From NCBI GenBank assembly GCA_026745465.1, contig JACYXH010000175.1:424501-488500 (forward strand): a stretch of DNA of 64,000 nt, written 5' to 3'. Made by a program: the position numbers and the translations under genes. This stretch comes from Lota lota. Lineage: Eukaryota > Chordata > Actinopteri > Gadiformes > Lotidae. Shown here piece by piece: positions 25,666 to 36,166 of this stretch. Below the pieces are notes generated by a model that saw only the letters and a program-made list of their open reading frames with translations, was not told the origin of the DNA and did no database searches. The first letter of the stretch is position 1. Each line of letters opens with the position of its first letter.

Positions 25666-26197
25666 CATTTTGTATTACACCTTGATTACATAACTATGAT
25701 ATCATCCAATCATTGTTTCCTATCAAATATTTTTATTGTGAAAATGCTAATTTGATCCAGAGATTCATTTCGTATGCCCAGTCAAGTGTTGTGCAGGAGG
25801 GGGTGTTTCTATTATCTGGGGTCAAAGATGACAGCTGCGTGACGTAGGCGGGGGGGGGGACTTTAATTGTCGTAAATAACACAAGTCCCCGGTCATGTGA
25901 CCAGGCCCTTTGTTAAATGTCATCCCTCATCATGTGGTTAAACTGGCGGGCCATTGAAAACATCAAGCACCATTTACGGCCCTGCTGAGTAGAACACAGC
26001 CTGTTTGTTTGAAGGGAAGTAAATACACTCAGAGTCTATGCTATGTCCGAGGCGGACATTTTGAACCCTGTGAGTGTAACCATCACAGGGTTCAGGGGCA
26101 GGGATGGGGGCAGCCGTCGTAGCCAAGACGACCAGGGCTGAAAAGCTGCTACTCACATGGCTTTACTTCGAAAACCCCAAAATAATTGAAAGTTACA

Positions 26198-26350
26198 CAC
26201 ACTCACTCTCTCACACACAAACACACACACACACACACACACACATTATCTCGCTCTCTCTCTTTCTCTCAATCGCGCACACGGCAGTCACACGCACACA
26301 CGCCAAACACACACACACGCACACACACACACACACACACACAAACACGC
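26198..26350. repeat. (CA)n-rich microsatellite block
   Basis: CA runs separated by a CT-rich patch. A (GT)n run also lies at 26694-26756. Confidence 0.9.
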
Positions 26351-26715
26351 AAGCTCACAACGCTATGCATATGTGTGTGGAGGGACTCCACATGCATCGG
26401 TTGCATCCAGACTGGTTATGGCCGGTTTTGTCAGGACTGACCACTTCGTGATATTCTGATAGCAGAGTGACAGCAGCACAGCTCCAGGAATCTGAGGAAT
26501 GTTCTCCATCTCTTCCTTGTCTCTCTGACCCCCACTGACCCCCCCTGACCCCCCTAGATGTCATAGACTCCGTGATAACATAATAGCTCTGAATATGGAG
26601 CTGTTAGTTCATGCATAAGTGGGACAAAAATATGGAAACACATGATGGTTTATTTTGCGGCTATGTAAATGATTATTACTTCTGGTGCGTGCGTGTGTGT
26701 GTGTTTGTGTGTGTT

Positions 26716-26753
<38 letters not shown>

Positions 26754-27762
26754 TGTGCCAAATCTATACAGTCTGATTACAGTACATGGTTAAGGAAACA
26801 TTGCCAAATACAGAGAACCTTACATTTATCTGCTGAATTCAAATGATAAGTCCTGTCAGTGTTAGCTTTTCTTATAAACAGACAGTTAAGTAGTTTGATA
26901 TTATATCTATCTTTCATCTTGTATGATCCTTTATTCTTATGTCCATTGTATGCAATTGTATGTATGTATGTAAGTATATCAATGAAATAATAAATGTTAT
27001 GATATATCATGCAACATTGAAGGTATAGTAGAGAGTACACAAAAAGAAATATAATTAATATTTTTGTCATGGCTTTTATTTACCCATAGATTTACCAAGT
27101 TATTCACTTGGCAAAATACAGAATACACATCAGTTAGATGAGTTAGATAATTATTAAACTTCACAAATCAAAGGACTCAGACTTAATATACTATAATATA
27201 TTAAATTATTATTATTAAGTATCAATAAATAATAAACTACATCTAATATTTGTATTATTAAATGTTCCTGTAAATATGCTACATCATCAAATCATTATAT
27301 AATTATGAAAAATCGTTGTGTTATTCAGCAGTATAGATAGCTACTTTTCTACTTGACCTAATGACACAACTGATAAAACAAGAGAATTTGTGTTACTTAA
27401 TGCTAAATGGTGTTAATATCATGAGAATATCACATTTTGATTGAATACTTGAAGTACATTGAATAAATATTATGGTTTTTCATTTCATGGCATTTCAATA
27501 ATGTTGTCTTATTTGGAACCATATAAACCAGACAGAGAAGTTGTTGCTAAAATTATCAAATGTTAAATATTGATATTGTCTTCTTTGTAACTTAGAAATC
27601 AAACCACTGAGCGCAGAGAGTGTCATTAAGGAAACACTATTGAGAAAAAAAAACATGGAGAACCATACTGGAGGTGACCGCCTTGAAAACATTCTAGCTC
27701 GTAATCACAGAACAATAAACAGGGAACTAGCGCCATCCGCTGGCCGCGTTCAGCACCTGCAG

Positions 27763-29403
27763 TCACATGTGTGGAATGGAGCCAGGCAACAGGTCGGGCT
27801 TGTCCCCTCCACGGGCCCTGGCCTCGCCAAGCGCCGGGCTCTCGTCTCCACCCTGGAGCCCGCCGACCATGGAGCCCAGGGTATTGTAGCTGTGTCCTCT
27901 GACCCCGCCGCCGCAGTGCTCTACCTGGGCCGAGACGCAGAGGCCAGGCCCGTCGTTGGGCTGCTGTGGAGGGATGTGGGTGGTGATGGAGGAGACGATA
28001 GACTTGGGGCTGGAGGGGTTCTCACTCAGGCTGTTGACTGTCAGTGAAGACTGGGGGCCGGAGGAGGGGGTCCAGGGGGTGGATCGTGAGTAGAGGGGGT
28101 AAGGAGAGATTCATGGTTGGTTGAGCAGCAATTACAATTGTATGTTTGTTAGATAGCTCTCTGCCTCACTTGTACTTTTCTTTGGATAAAAGTACTAAAT
28201 ATAAAACTAAATAAAATAGAACTGTACTTAATGTAAATTACTCAGAATTATACAACGGCATATTCTACATCTGTTCAACATGAGGTGATGAGTTGTGGTG
28301 TTGATAAGTGTTATTATACTCACATTAGCCACAGAACCCTGGCTGTTTGCTACTGTTTTCTTCTTCCGGGCCAAGTTGGGGTTCCAGTGGCAGACCAGGC
28401 TGTCGTTCTGGACGCTGTAGTTCTTGTGACCAATCAGCCAGTAGGTGTTCATCTTACCTTTCCCCTGAACGGAGCAGGTGTGAGTTCAACTAGGGCTTAC
28501 GAGTGTTTGAATGAAACAAGACACATTCTATAACGGAAGCATGTACACGAGTAGAGTGTGGCTCATCAACCAGACCTGATCGTAGCCTAGCCTATACGCT
28601 AGAACAGAGATAAAGCTAGCAGAGTCGATATCAGTTTAATGAATTGCTGTGAGCATGTTCAAGTCCTTTGTTAAAATGTGCCTGTGGGAGTATGTGTGGA
28701 TGATGGCTGGTTTAAGCAGCCTTACCTGGCCCGAGTCAGACTGATCGGGCCGGGTGAGGCTGCCTAAACCATCATCCACACACACTCCCACAGTGCCATA
28801 CAAATGAAGTTGATTATTATTGTTGTGTGTCAAGTAAAGTCTCGAGTAAGGGGAACAGCAGGAATCTTTCGTCGTCAACCCGAAAGCCAACATGACCCGC
28901 ACCAAAATGGAATTGTTACGTGAACCGTTTACGTCGAGCGGGGCAGCCGCCGGAAGCCCCCTCACCTTGACCTCGATCTCCCCTCGGAGCTGCAGCTCGT
29001 AGGCGTTGTCCTTCATCAGGGCCAGGTAGGTGGCGGAGCTGGTGTGGATCTTCTGGGCTGGTGATCAGGAGCCACACAATACACACGCTTTCTGCTACCA
29101 TCATGTTATTTTCTTTCATTTCAATTGTATTCTACATTTTCCTGTTGTTTTTGTTTTCCTCAGACATTTCCCATCTGCTCTCTGGCGCTTTAAAGACAAT
29201 TGTTGCAACTTGGTTGAACCCAGTCCAAATGTCAAAGGAGTTGAGCTGAACATTCTTAATGAGTCGTTTTTATTATATGTAATAATACAATAAAGTTGAA
29301 CTAAATGGAATAATACAGACGTTTGTATTGCCATTTCGGAGGGTTGAGTCAGGCGTATTTATACGTATGTTTTGAGTGTAAGGCATGGCTAAGGGCTTGT
29401 TTG

Positions 29404-29476
<73 letters not shown>

Positions 29477-29584
29477 ACCTACGCAGGCTGGTGGACTCCA
29501 TCCTAGAGGCTGTGTTGACCGTATCACCGAACAGACAATAGCGCGGCATCTTGTAGCCCACGATACCTGCCACGCATGGACCTG

Positions 29585-29618
<34 letters not shown>

Positions 29619-31942
29619 GGGAACGGTGACGCCAACAAAGAGAGGTAAGCATTTATATAATGGAAAAGAGAGAGAAACTGAGAGGAGAGAGAGATGTTGT
29701 CTGTGTGTGTGTATGTGTGTGTGTGTGTGTGTGTGTGTATTTGATAGGGATGGTCATATAGATACTCATTATGAAAGACCCCTCCTTCAACATAATGTTG
29801 AAGGACATCAGTGTTGGCAGAAGATTGTAGATTGGATGTGTGTTTTGTTATTTTGCATCCACACAAGGCTGTTCGTTTGTTATCTAGATACCTAAAAAGA
29901 GCCTATATTCTCTAGGTTCTCGCTACATCCTAACTCATTTAGAACTGGTTCATTCTGGTAGCCCCAAAACAATTAGTCATTTACGTTCATTATAAATATG
30001 TATATATATTTAAACACATTGTGCCATCAAAGAAATGTAGAATATAAATTGATTAAGAAAGAGAAGAGATATCTATGGGGGTGGATAAGGGGGGCAGAAG
30101 AGTGTAGCGGCTAGGATGTGGTGTTTGTCTCCTAGTCAAAAGGTTCTGGGTTTGATCTCCAATGTTCACTGCCTACCTGTAGCCGTCCTTGAGCAAAGAT
30201 ACCTAACCCCTACCTGCTCCTAAATCACATGTATTTAAATTCACTACAAATCCACTAAGTCAGAATGAAGCGTATGTTAGATTAATGAATAGTGGTAATA
30301 ATTGTAGGGCTGCATGGGTGTAGCTCACCTGTGTGGATGCCTGCGCGGAGCTGTAGTCTCTGGTTGGGCATGTGAGGGATGGTGACCTGCCGGACTGCAG
30401 CCAGAAGGTCCAGAGACATCTTGGCTATCTCATCCGCATGCTTGTCCCCGTTCCTCTCAGGCAGCCCACTGACCACCATGTAGGCATCTCCAATGGTCTC
30501 CACCTTGGGTCAACCACATAATATCCACCATATCATTATCACCTCAGGTCAACCACAACATTATCCAACTTATCATTATCCCCTTGGGTCAACCAAACAG
30601 TATCCACCACAACATTATCTACCTTATTATTATCACCTTTGCTTAACCACAACAATATTCACCATATCATTATCACCTGAGGTCAACCACAACATTATCA
30701 TTATCCTGATGGTATCCACCTCGGGTCAACCACAACATTATCCAACTGATCATCGTCACCTCAGATCAACGTTGTACCTTGTAGACGTCATAGGAGTTGA
30801 TGCGCGTGTCGAAGCACATATACAGGCTGTTGAGCATCTCCACCACCTGCAGTGGGTTGCAGGATGCAGAGATGGTGGTGAAGCCCACGATGTCGGAGAA
30901 GAAGATGGTAACCTGTAGAAAGATGTACAAAATAAATAGAGCGGCGATGCAGAGGATAAGACAGACCAAGACAGTCTGATTAATATAGCATTAGTCAATC
31001 AGTATTCTGAAGGCTTGAACCAACATTCATAGTCTGTTTCCATTAGTATCCCTTCGTTAGTAGTGGTATAAGCAATTCGAATTTAGTGGCATCTAGAGGA
31101 ACCAACTTGGCAGAAGGACGCATTTTTTTATAAATGTCATAATCGCTATCTTACTTGTAAGCATTGACCTATATTTTTACAGACTAAATATCTCAATATA
31201 ATTTATAAATCTATCAAAAAACCTCATCACTCAACGCTATTGTAGACAATTATATCATTTTGGAATACCTACTGGCACCTTAGAGGCTAGTACAAGCCAC
31301 CGTAGCATCGCCTACGTCGTTGGAAATGGAGGGTTGGGTTATTTAGTTCAGTTGCAATCTACATCTCACCGTTAAATGCCACTAAATCCTACACAATGCA
31401 CCATCCTACAAACTGCAGTAAACTGTCTATTGGAAATTGCACTATACAGCATTTTCTGTGCACCATGTCTTTCTTCTGAAACATTTTACTTCTGTTACTA
31501 TAGCGGTTACTGCTTTAGGTTTTCTTTCCATAACTCGAAATCTGTAACATCTGTGTATCCAGAAAATAATATCAGTGTGAAATGTGCTCACAAAGAGAGC
31601 TTGGAACAGCTGCTTGAAACCTCTTCAATGAGCCAAACGCAATTTTCACCCATATATCCTGTTTTATCTCCTGATGAATATGGAATAGGATAATTACGGG
31701 CAATTACGCAGACAATGGCAACAAAGCTAGCAAATAAGGATCAGGCTAATCTAGTATGTTGCCCAGATCTTGCAAGATAAGCTTTTCACTCCAACATTAA
31801 CAAGCATTTTTAATATGGAAATGTTTGGATCAAGACAACATTGTTATATATTGCTCCAGGTAAAATCACACGCCTGGGGATTACTTCAAACTGTCTGCCA
31901 AACAGTTTGCAATCCCTTCATTCTACCCATCGTTCCATTCAA

Positions 31943-31990
<48 letters not shown>

Positions 31991-34040
31991 TGTGTGTGTC
32001 TGTGTCTGTGTGTCTGTGTGTGTCAGCTTGTGTTTATCTTTTTGTTCATTTCCCATTACGTTGGTTCAGTCTTCAAAAAGGATGTGCTATCAGAACAAGA
32101 AATGTAGAAATGAAAACAGAATTGCCATCTTCCTTCCTTTTTTTCTTCTACCCCATCAAGCCCAAGCCTTACCATTCAACAAGCAAAGCCTTCTAACCGT
32201 GGATGTCATCAACACCATTTTATTTTCCCATACAAAACACATCCCAGTTTGCCTGTAGGCTACCATTCTATATCAGCGTGATGGTGTTGGACTCCCAGCC
32301 GAAAGGTTCCGGGTTCGAACCCTTAATGTCTGCAGTATACCTGTAGGCATCCTCGAGCAAGAGGCCCTAACCCAGCTGCTCATTAAATGCATCGACCATG
32401 GATACCCAGCGGCACGGACCTTGTCGTAGCTCTCCGCCTCCACGTGCTTCTGCTGACGGAGCTGCTTGGCCACCGACTTGGGCAGCATCTGGTGGAGCAG
32501 GTCCTCGGCCAGCCGCCTCTGGCACCGCAGGTCCTCCGTCTTCTCCCTCAGGCTCCGGGCGTAGTTCTGGATCCACTCGGTCATCTGCTTGAAGGACACC
32601 AGCGCCACGGGGTAGATGAGGCAGGCCATGGCCAGCAGGCACACCCTCATGCTCAGCCCCGAGAACACCTCGCGGGACGCCCGCCGCAGGGCGGGCACGG
32701 ACCCCTCCAGGAGGCACTCGTGGGTGTCCCTCAGGGCGTGGAGACCCGCGGCGGGGAGCAGGGGAGGGGAGGTGGGATCGCCGGTGGGTCCGGACGTCTC
32801 CCAGGAGTCGTTGAGGAGGTCGGTTAGGTTAGGCCTGAGGTCCACGTTCTTCAGCCAGCAGTCGCTCAGTGTCTCTGACATGACCCTGGCGAAACCCAGG
32901 TGACTGAGCGTGGTGGTCCACTTGTGGCGGAAGTCCTCCGTCTGGGTCTTCATGGGAGGGAGGTGGGCCACCTGGTGGTTGAGCTCTATGAATGCCTGCA
33001 GGAGTCTAGAGGACAGCACGTCTCTCCAGGCCGAATATTGTTTGGCCATTAATATGTTCTGCTCTGCCGTTCCCCACATGTCGAGGAGTCTGGAGATCAC
33101 CAGGGAAAAGGCCAGTGTACCGTTTTCATACATGTTCTCTTCCTTCCATGTGGCGTTCTGAAGCTCTTGGACGTCGTTGTAAACGTCTTTACAAAAAAGC
33201 GTCAGCTCCTCGCCACAGGAAAGACCGTGTCTGTTGGTAAGACCGGACATGTCATCGCAGAGACCGTAAAATGCGGGTACAATTATTTCAGAGAAGGTAA
33301 TTGCTTCCGACGTTTCATTGCTAAGGTTTTTTATCCATAGACTTCTCATAGCTTGGAGTTTAGCCACAAGTTGCAGTATAGCCATCGACCTGCACGAGGT
33401 CAGTTCATCGTAGGCAGCTTCTGTGGTGTGCAACAGATCAAAGTTGGAGTTGAGGTCAACAGAGACAGATCCTAGCAGGGCAGCGAAAGAGAGAAGGCAA
33501 GCTGCCAAAATGCGACGGACCGAGCGACTGCTGCAAGAACTGGCCAATATGGAACACCTGCGAGGGATGAATACAATGTTTACAATTCATTTTAAATTCA
33601 AGTTCATCCATAGCCTTACACTGTTACAATAGACAAGGACACTTAGTAGCCTGGTATACAACAGTATATTTTGATATTTATACCAAAACAAGCCTGTATG
33701 CTATAATATAGGCCTTATAATAATAATGCATTTATAACTGAACCCAAGCGAAATACTCGTTTTCCCTCGATGAGACCACACCATTTGGCCTGTATGGCCT
33801 ATATAAAATGTATATAACCTCTTTAGCTATTTTAAAACACATACAAACAACTTATTTTTAGATGTAAAAAAAGAAAACACACCTGCAAAATTCACACTCG
33901 CCATCGCCCTCCGTCCTGGGGCCAACTCGCCTCCTCTTGTTCCTCTTGCTCTGGATTTTGGAAAGCGTTCCTTTTAAAGAAGCCGAGGACAAAGTCCCAG
34001 ATGCGAAACATTCTTTTTTCATGAACTTCAACGATGACAT
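27763..34040 (-). CDS. Two-pass membrane guanylyl cyclase with NIT-like extracellular region
   Basis: Minus-strand exons: 34040-33883, 33557-32420, 30912-30778, 30503-30329, 29581-29483, 29057-28966, 28464-28324, 28050-27763 (TGA); 741 residues, all phases consistent. A basic cytoplasmic N-tail (KRNKRRR near residue 36) precedes membrane segment 1 (about 69-88). The extracellular region (about 89-355) has six Cys and sequons such as NETS, NATW and NGT. Segment 2 is about 356-374. A coiled linker ([12 protein letters not shown]) leads to the class III cyclase domain (433-600), with metal Asp439 (FFSDIVGFT) and Asp483, guanine-selecting Glu479 (VETIGDAYM) and Cys551 (MPRYCLFGD), and catalytic Asn558/Arg562 (NTASRMES). 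The C-tail is Ser/Pro/Gly-rich. Expected reaction: GTP to cGMP. There is no ANF-receptor ligand domain and no kinase-homology domain, unlike natriuretic-peptide receptors. The NIT assignment rests on topology and helical character and is an inference. The start ATG has a weak context. Confidence 0.88.
28682..28793. other. Long near-perfect inverted repeat in a cyclase intron
   Basis: Left arm 28682-28734 (starts CTGTGGGAGTATGTGTGGAT) pairs with right arm 28745-28793 (ends ACACACACTCCCACAG) around a loop of about 10 bases, with few mismatches. Either strand would fold to a roughly 45-bp hairpin. Confidence 0.85.
29406..29474. repeat. (GT)n microsatellite 3' of the 99-bp cyclase exon
   Basis: About 34 GT units. 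In the minus-strand transcript this is an (AC)n run starting a few bases after the donor GTAGGT. Confidence 0.97.
29586..29617. repeat. (CA)n microsatellite 5' of the 99-bp cyclase exon
   Basis: 16 CA units. In the transcript this is a (GU)n run ending four bases before the acceptor (GTTCAG). A further GT run lies at 29699-29738. Confidence 0.97.
30090..30260 (+). repeat. tRNA-derived SINE
   Basis: TAGCGGCTAGGATGTGGTGT, GGTTCTGGGTTTGATCTCCA (B-box-like), then CCTACCTGTAGCCGTCCTTG and ACCCCTACCTGCTCC. Forward copy of the family. Confidence 0.75.
30508..30777. repeat. Minisatellite filling a cyclase intron, including its splice-junction sequence
   Basis: The 274-bp intron between cyclase exons 3 and 4 consists largely of 6-7 copies of a roughly 40-bp unit of the type TCAACCACAACATTATCCAC plus CATTATCACCT(C/T)GGG. 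On the coding strand each unit reads GGTTGACCC(A/G)AGGTGG, resembling the intron's own acceptor, GGTTGACCCAAG|GTGG. Confidence 0.8.
31946..32025. repeat. (GT)n microsatellite
   Basis: GT run with TGTGTC interruptions, in the cyclase intron between exons 2 and 3. Confidence 0.95.
32262..32395 (+). repeat. tRNA-derived SINE next to a cyclase donor
   Basis: GATGGTGTTGGACTCCCAGC, then GGTTCCGGGTTCGAACCC (a near-canonical Pol III B box), CCTGTAGGCATCCTCGAGCA and CCCTAACCCAGCTGC. Ends about 25 bp inside the intron following cyclase exon 2. Confidence 0.8.
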
Positions 34041-36166
34041 GGGACTGTTGATCTACAGGGCAGGTTCTAGTCTCATGTAGGGGGCCCGGGGGAACGAGCA
34101 GCGCCGATGAACATGTATTCCCATTAAGAAGCAGCGGTCCTGACCAGTTGCGCGCACTGAGGCGGGTTGGGCTCATTATGGTTCATTTCTGCCGGGGGTT
34201 GTGGGCTGTGTCGGAGAGGCGTGATTCAGGCCTACATTGTTTTGAAGACAATAGTAGCGTAGGCCTTTATCTAGAATTGATCATATGGAAAAATGTATGT
34301 ATCCTAACATGACATATGCGTGTTGCTGGCGCTTTTCACGTAATATTGTTAATTTGGATATGTCAATAGGCTACACATGCAATCATAAGGTAATTTTGTT
34401 TACCGATAGAGATACATTGATTATTTTAGGTATCAATGGTCCAGGCCCGCTGAAGTGTAGTCCTATGGCACGGAATGGGTCTCCGGGCGCACACAACCAC
34501 ACATGCCTACAATCGCAACCTTAACGCAAAAATTCTTTCATTTCTGACTTTTATAAAATGTTAATGATTAATAATGAACACTTAACATGCCCTATCTGTA
34601 TCACACGTCACATTTAAATAATTTGGTCCGATTTGTGCATCCATCTCAGCGTTTTACGACGCGTAAAAGTCACGGGTGTTACAGACCAATTGCTATTCAA
34701 TCAACGATTCACTTTATTTTAGGGAATACACACAATGGTCGACATTTTCTTTTCCTAATTTTGCCATTTCCAGCAGCAACTTATCAGACAGACAGCTTCA
34801 GGGAAGAAACAGACGTAGCCTCACTACTCTACGTTAGTGTTGGGTTTAGCGAATGTTGTTGGGTTGGGTGTTAGATAACAGCACAGGAGTATCACCAGGA
34901 GTACATCACATTCAAAATCATATCTTTATTGGTTAAACACCACTGCATATGATCAGATTCAGATTTAGACCCACAAATATGCAGATACATCAGATAGCAT
35001 TAATTACATATTCACACATTTTAACAGAACAGTTCAATGTTCAATTAAACTTGGTGTAGTTGGAAAAGTCCTTTGGTATCACATTACCAGATGCTATATC
35101 AGAGCAGTATTGTCTGACTGCAGGTATGATCAAAATAAATTACATAAGGCACATTCAGTAGTACAAAACAAAGGAATAGATTTGTAAAGCCCTTAAATAC
35201 CTATAAGAAACAATGTGAATGTGGTGAATCAGTAAGCAAACATAAATCATAAAATCACTCAAAAACTTAGTTAAACAATACAGAAAAGGTGACTATTGAT
35301 GTGAAAAGTTAACATGCGCTAACAAACGCTGGTAAACACTTAATGAGACACACATGCAAGCACAAGTATTCAACCCCCACAAAGTAGGGGTTGTCAATTT
35401 AACCTGAAACCAAACTAACCTGCTTACATGAGTGTCATGTAGTCTACGTTTTTCTCAATTCCGTCTACAAAATGACTGGATTGTGGACTAGACATTTAGT
35501 AAGAGAAGGCAGTAACCTACCCTGACCCTTTCCAAATATGATCAATTGTGGACTTTCATATCAACAAACAGTTAAAATTGTAACAAACTGTCTACCAAAA
35601 CGATGCAAATATGTAAAGAACATTCCCAGAGAAAGTAAACATTTATTTTTAAAACTAATTCTTCATGTTCACTGGCTACGAATGATCATCCTTATATCCA
35701 GTCCCAACAATTTCCCATTACAACAATCAAGTGTCTATGAAACCCTTCAATGGTTTTGTTTTCATATATGACGTACACCATGGCCCATTGGATCTCAATG
35801 GATATCAGAGTATTGGTTTTAAACGTCTTCCACCTCCATATTGACTGAAGCTCACTAGTAATGCTCACTATCCCGATGGTGGCCAGCGTCCTTCACACGG
35901 AAGGGTCGTCCTACGGAAACCAATAGAATCACGGTGAACACCGGCGCGTCGGCCATTTTGTGGCTACAAAATGGCCGACAGCTCTGCACGTTTCATTACT
36001 TCCCCCAACAAAGGCAACCTGAAAGCATATCAATAAGGGCTGTCTTAAAGGTTCCACGACCCACAGCTTGACCAACAACCACCGATCTAAAATGTATTCC
36101 CAGAGGTACAGGGGTGGCGGGGAGGCCATCTGCAGTACCTGGGGACCCACGAGCTAGGGTCTCCTG
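34041..36166. other. Cyclase promoter region and kiaa2013 3' UTR
   Basis: No coding exon seen. The cyclase start lies at the left end. AATAAA on the minus strand at 34925-34930 could end the kiaa2013 transcript (3' UTR about 1.2 kb). Confidence 0.55.

Larger units (their letters stand above)
17546..27762. other. 10-kb gene-poor, repeat-rich interval between CNP-3 and the guanylyl cyclase
   Basis: I found no exon with family resemblance on either strand, and in particular noticed no further natriuretic-peptide ring. It holds a SINE (18.85 kb), a long (CA)n block (19.24-19.51 kb), teleost interspersed repeats (21.1, 24.0 and 24.95 kb), a near-identical 44-bp pair (20661 and 22640), a 56-bp tandem duplication (25557) and GA/CA microsatellites. 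Regulatory elements of the peptide cluster could lie here. Confidence 0.6.

Noticed and set aside
27640-28047. Plus-strand 135-residue frame
   Set aside because: Antisense of the last cyclase exon, which has a phase-matched acceptor and stop on the minus strand.
32367-32903. Open frames opposite cyclase exon 2
   Set aside because: Antisense or shifted shadows of the cyclase coding exon.
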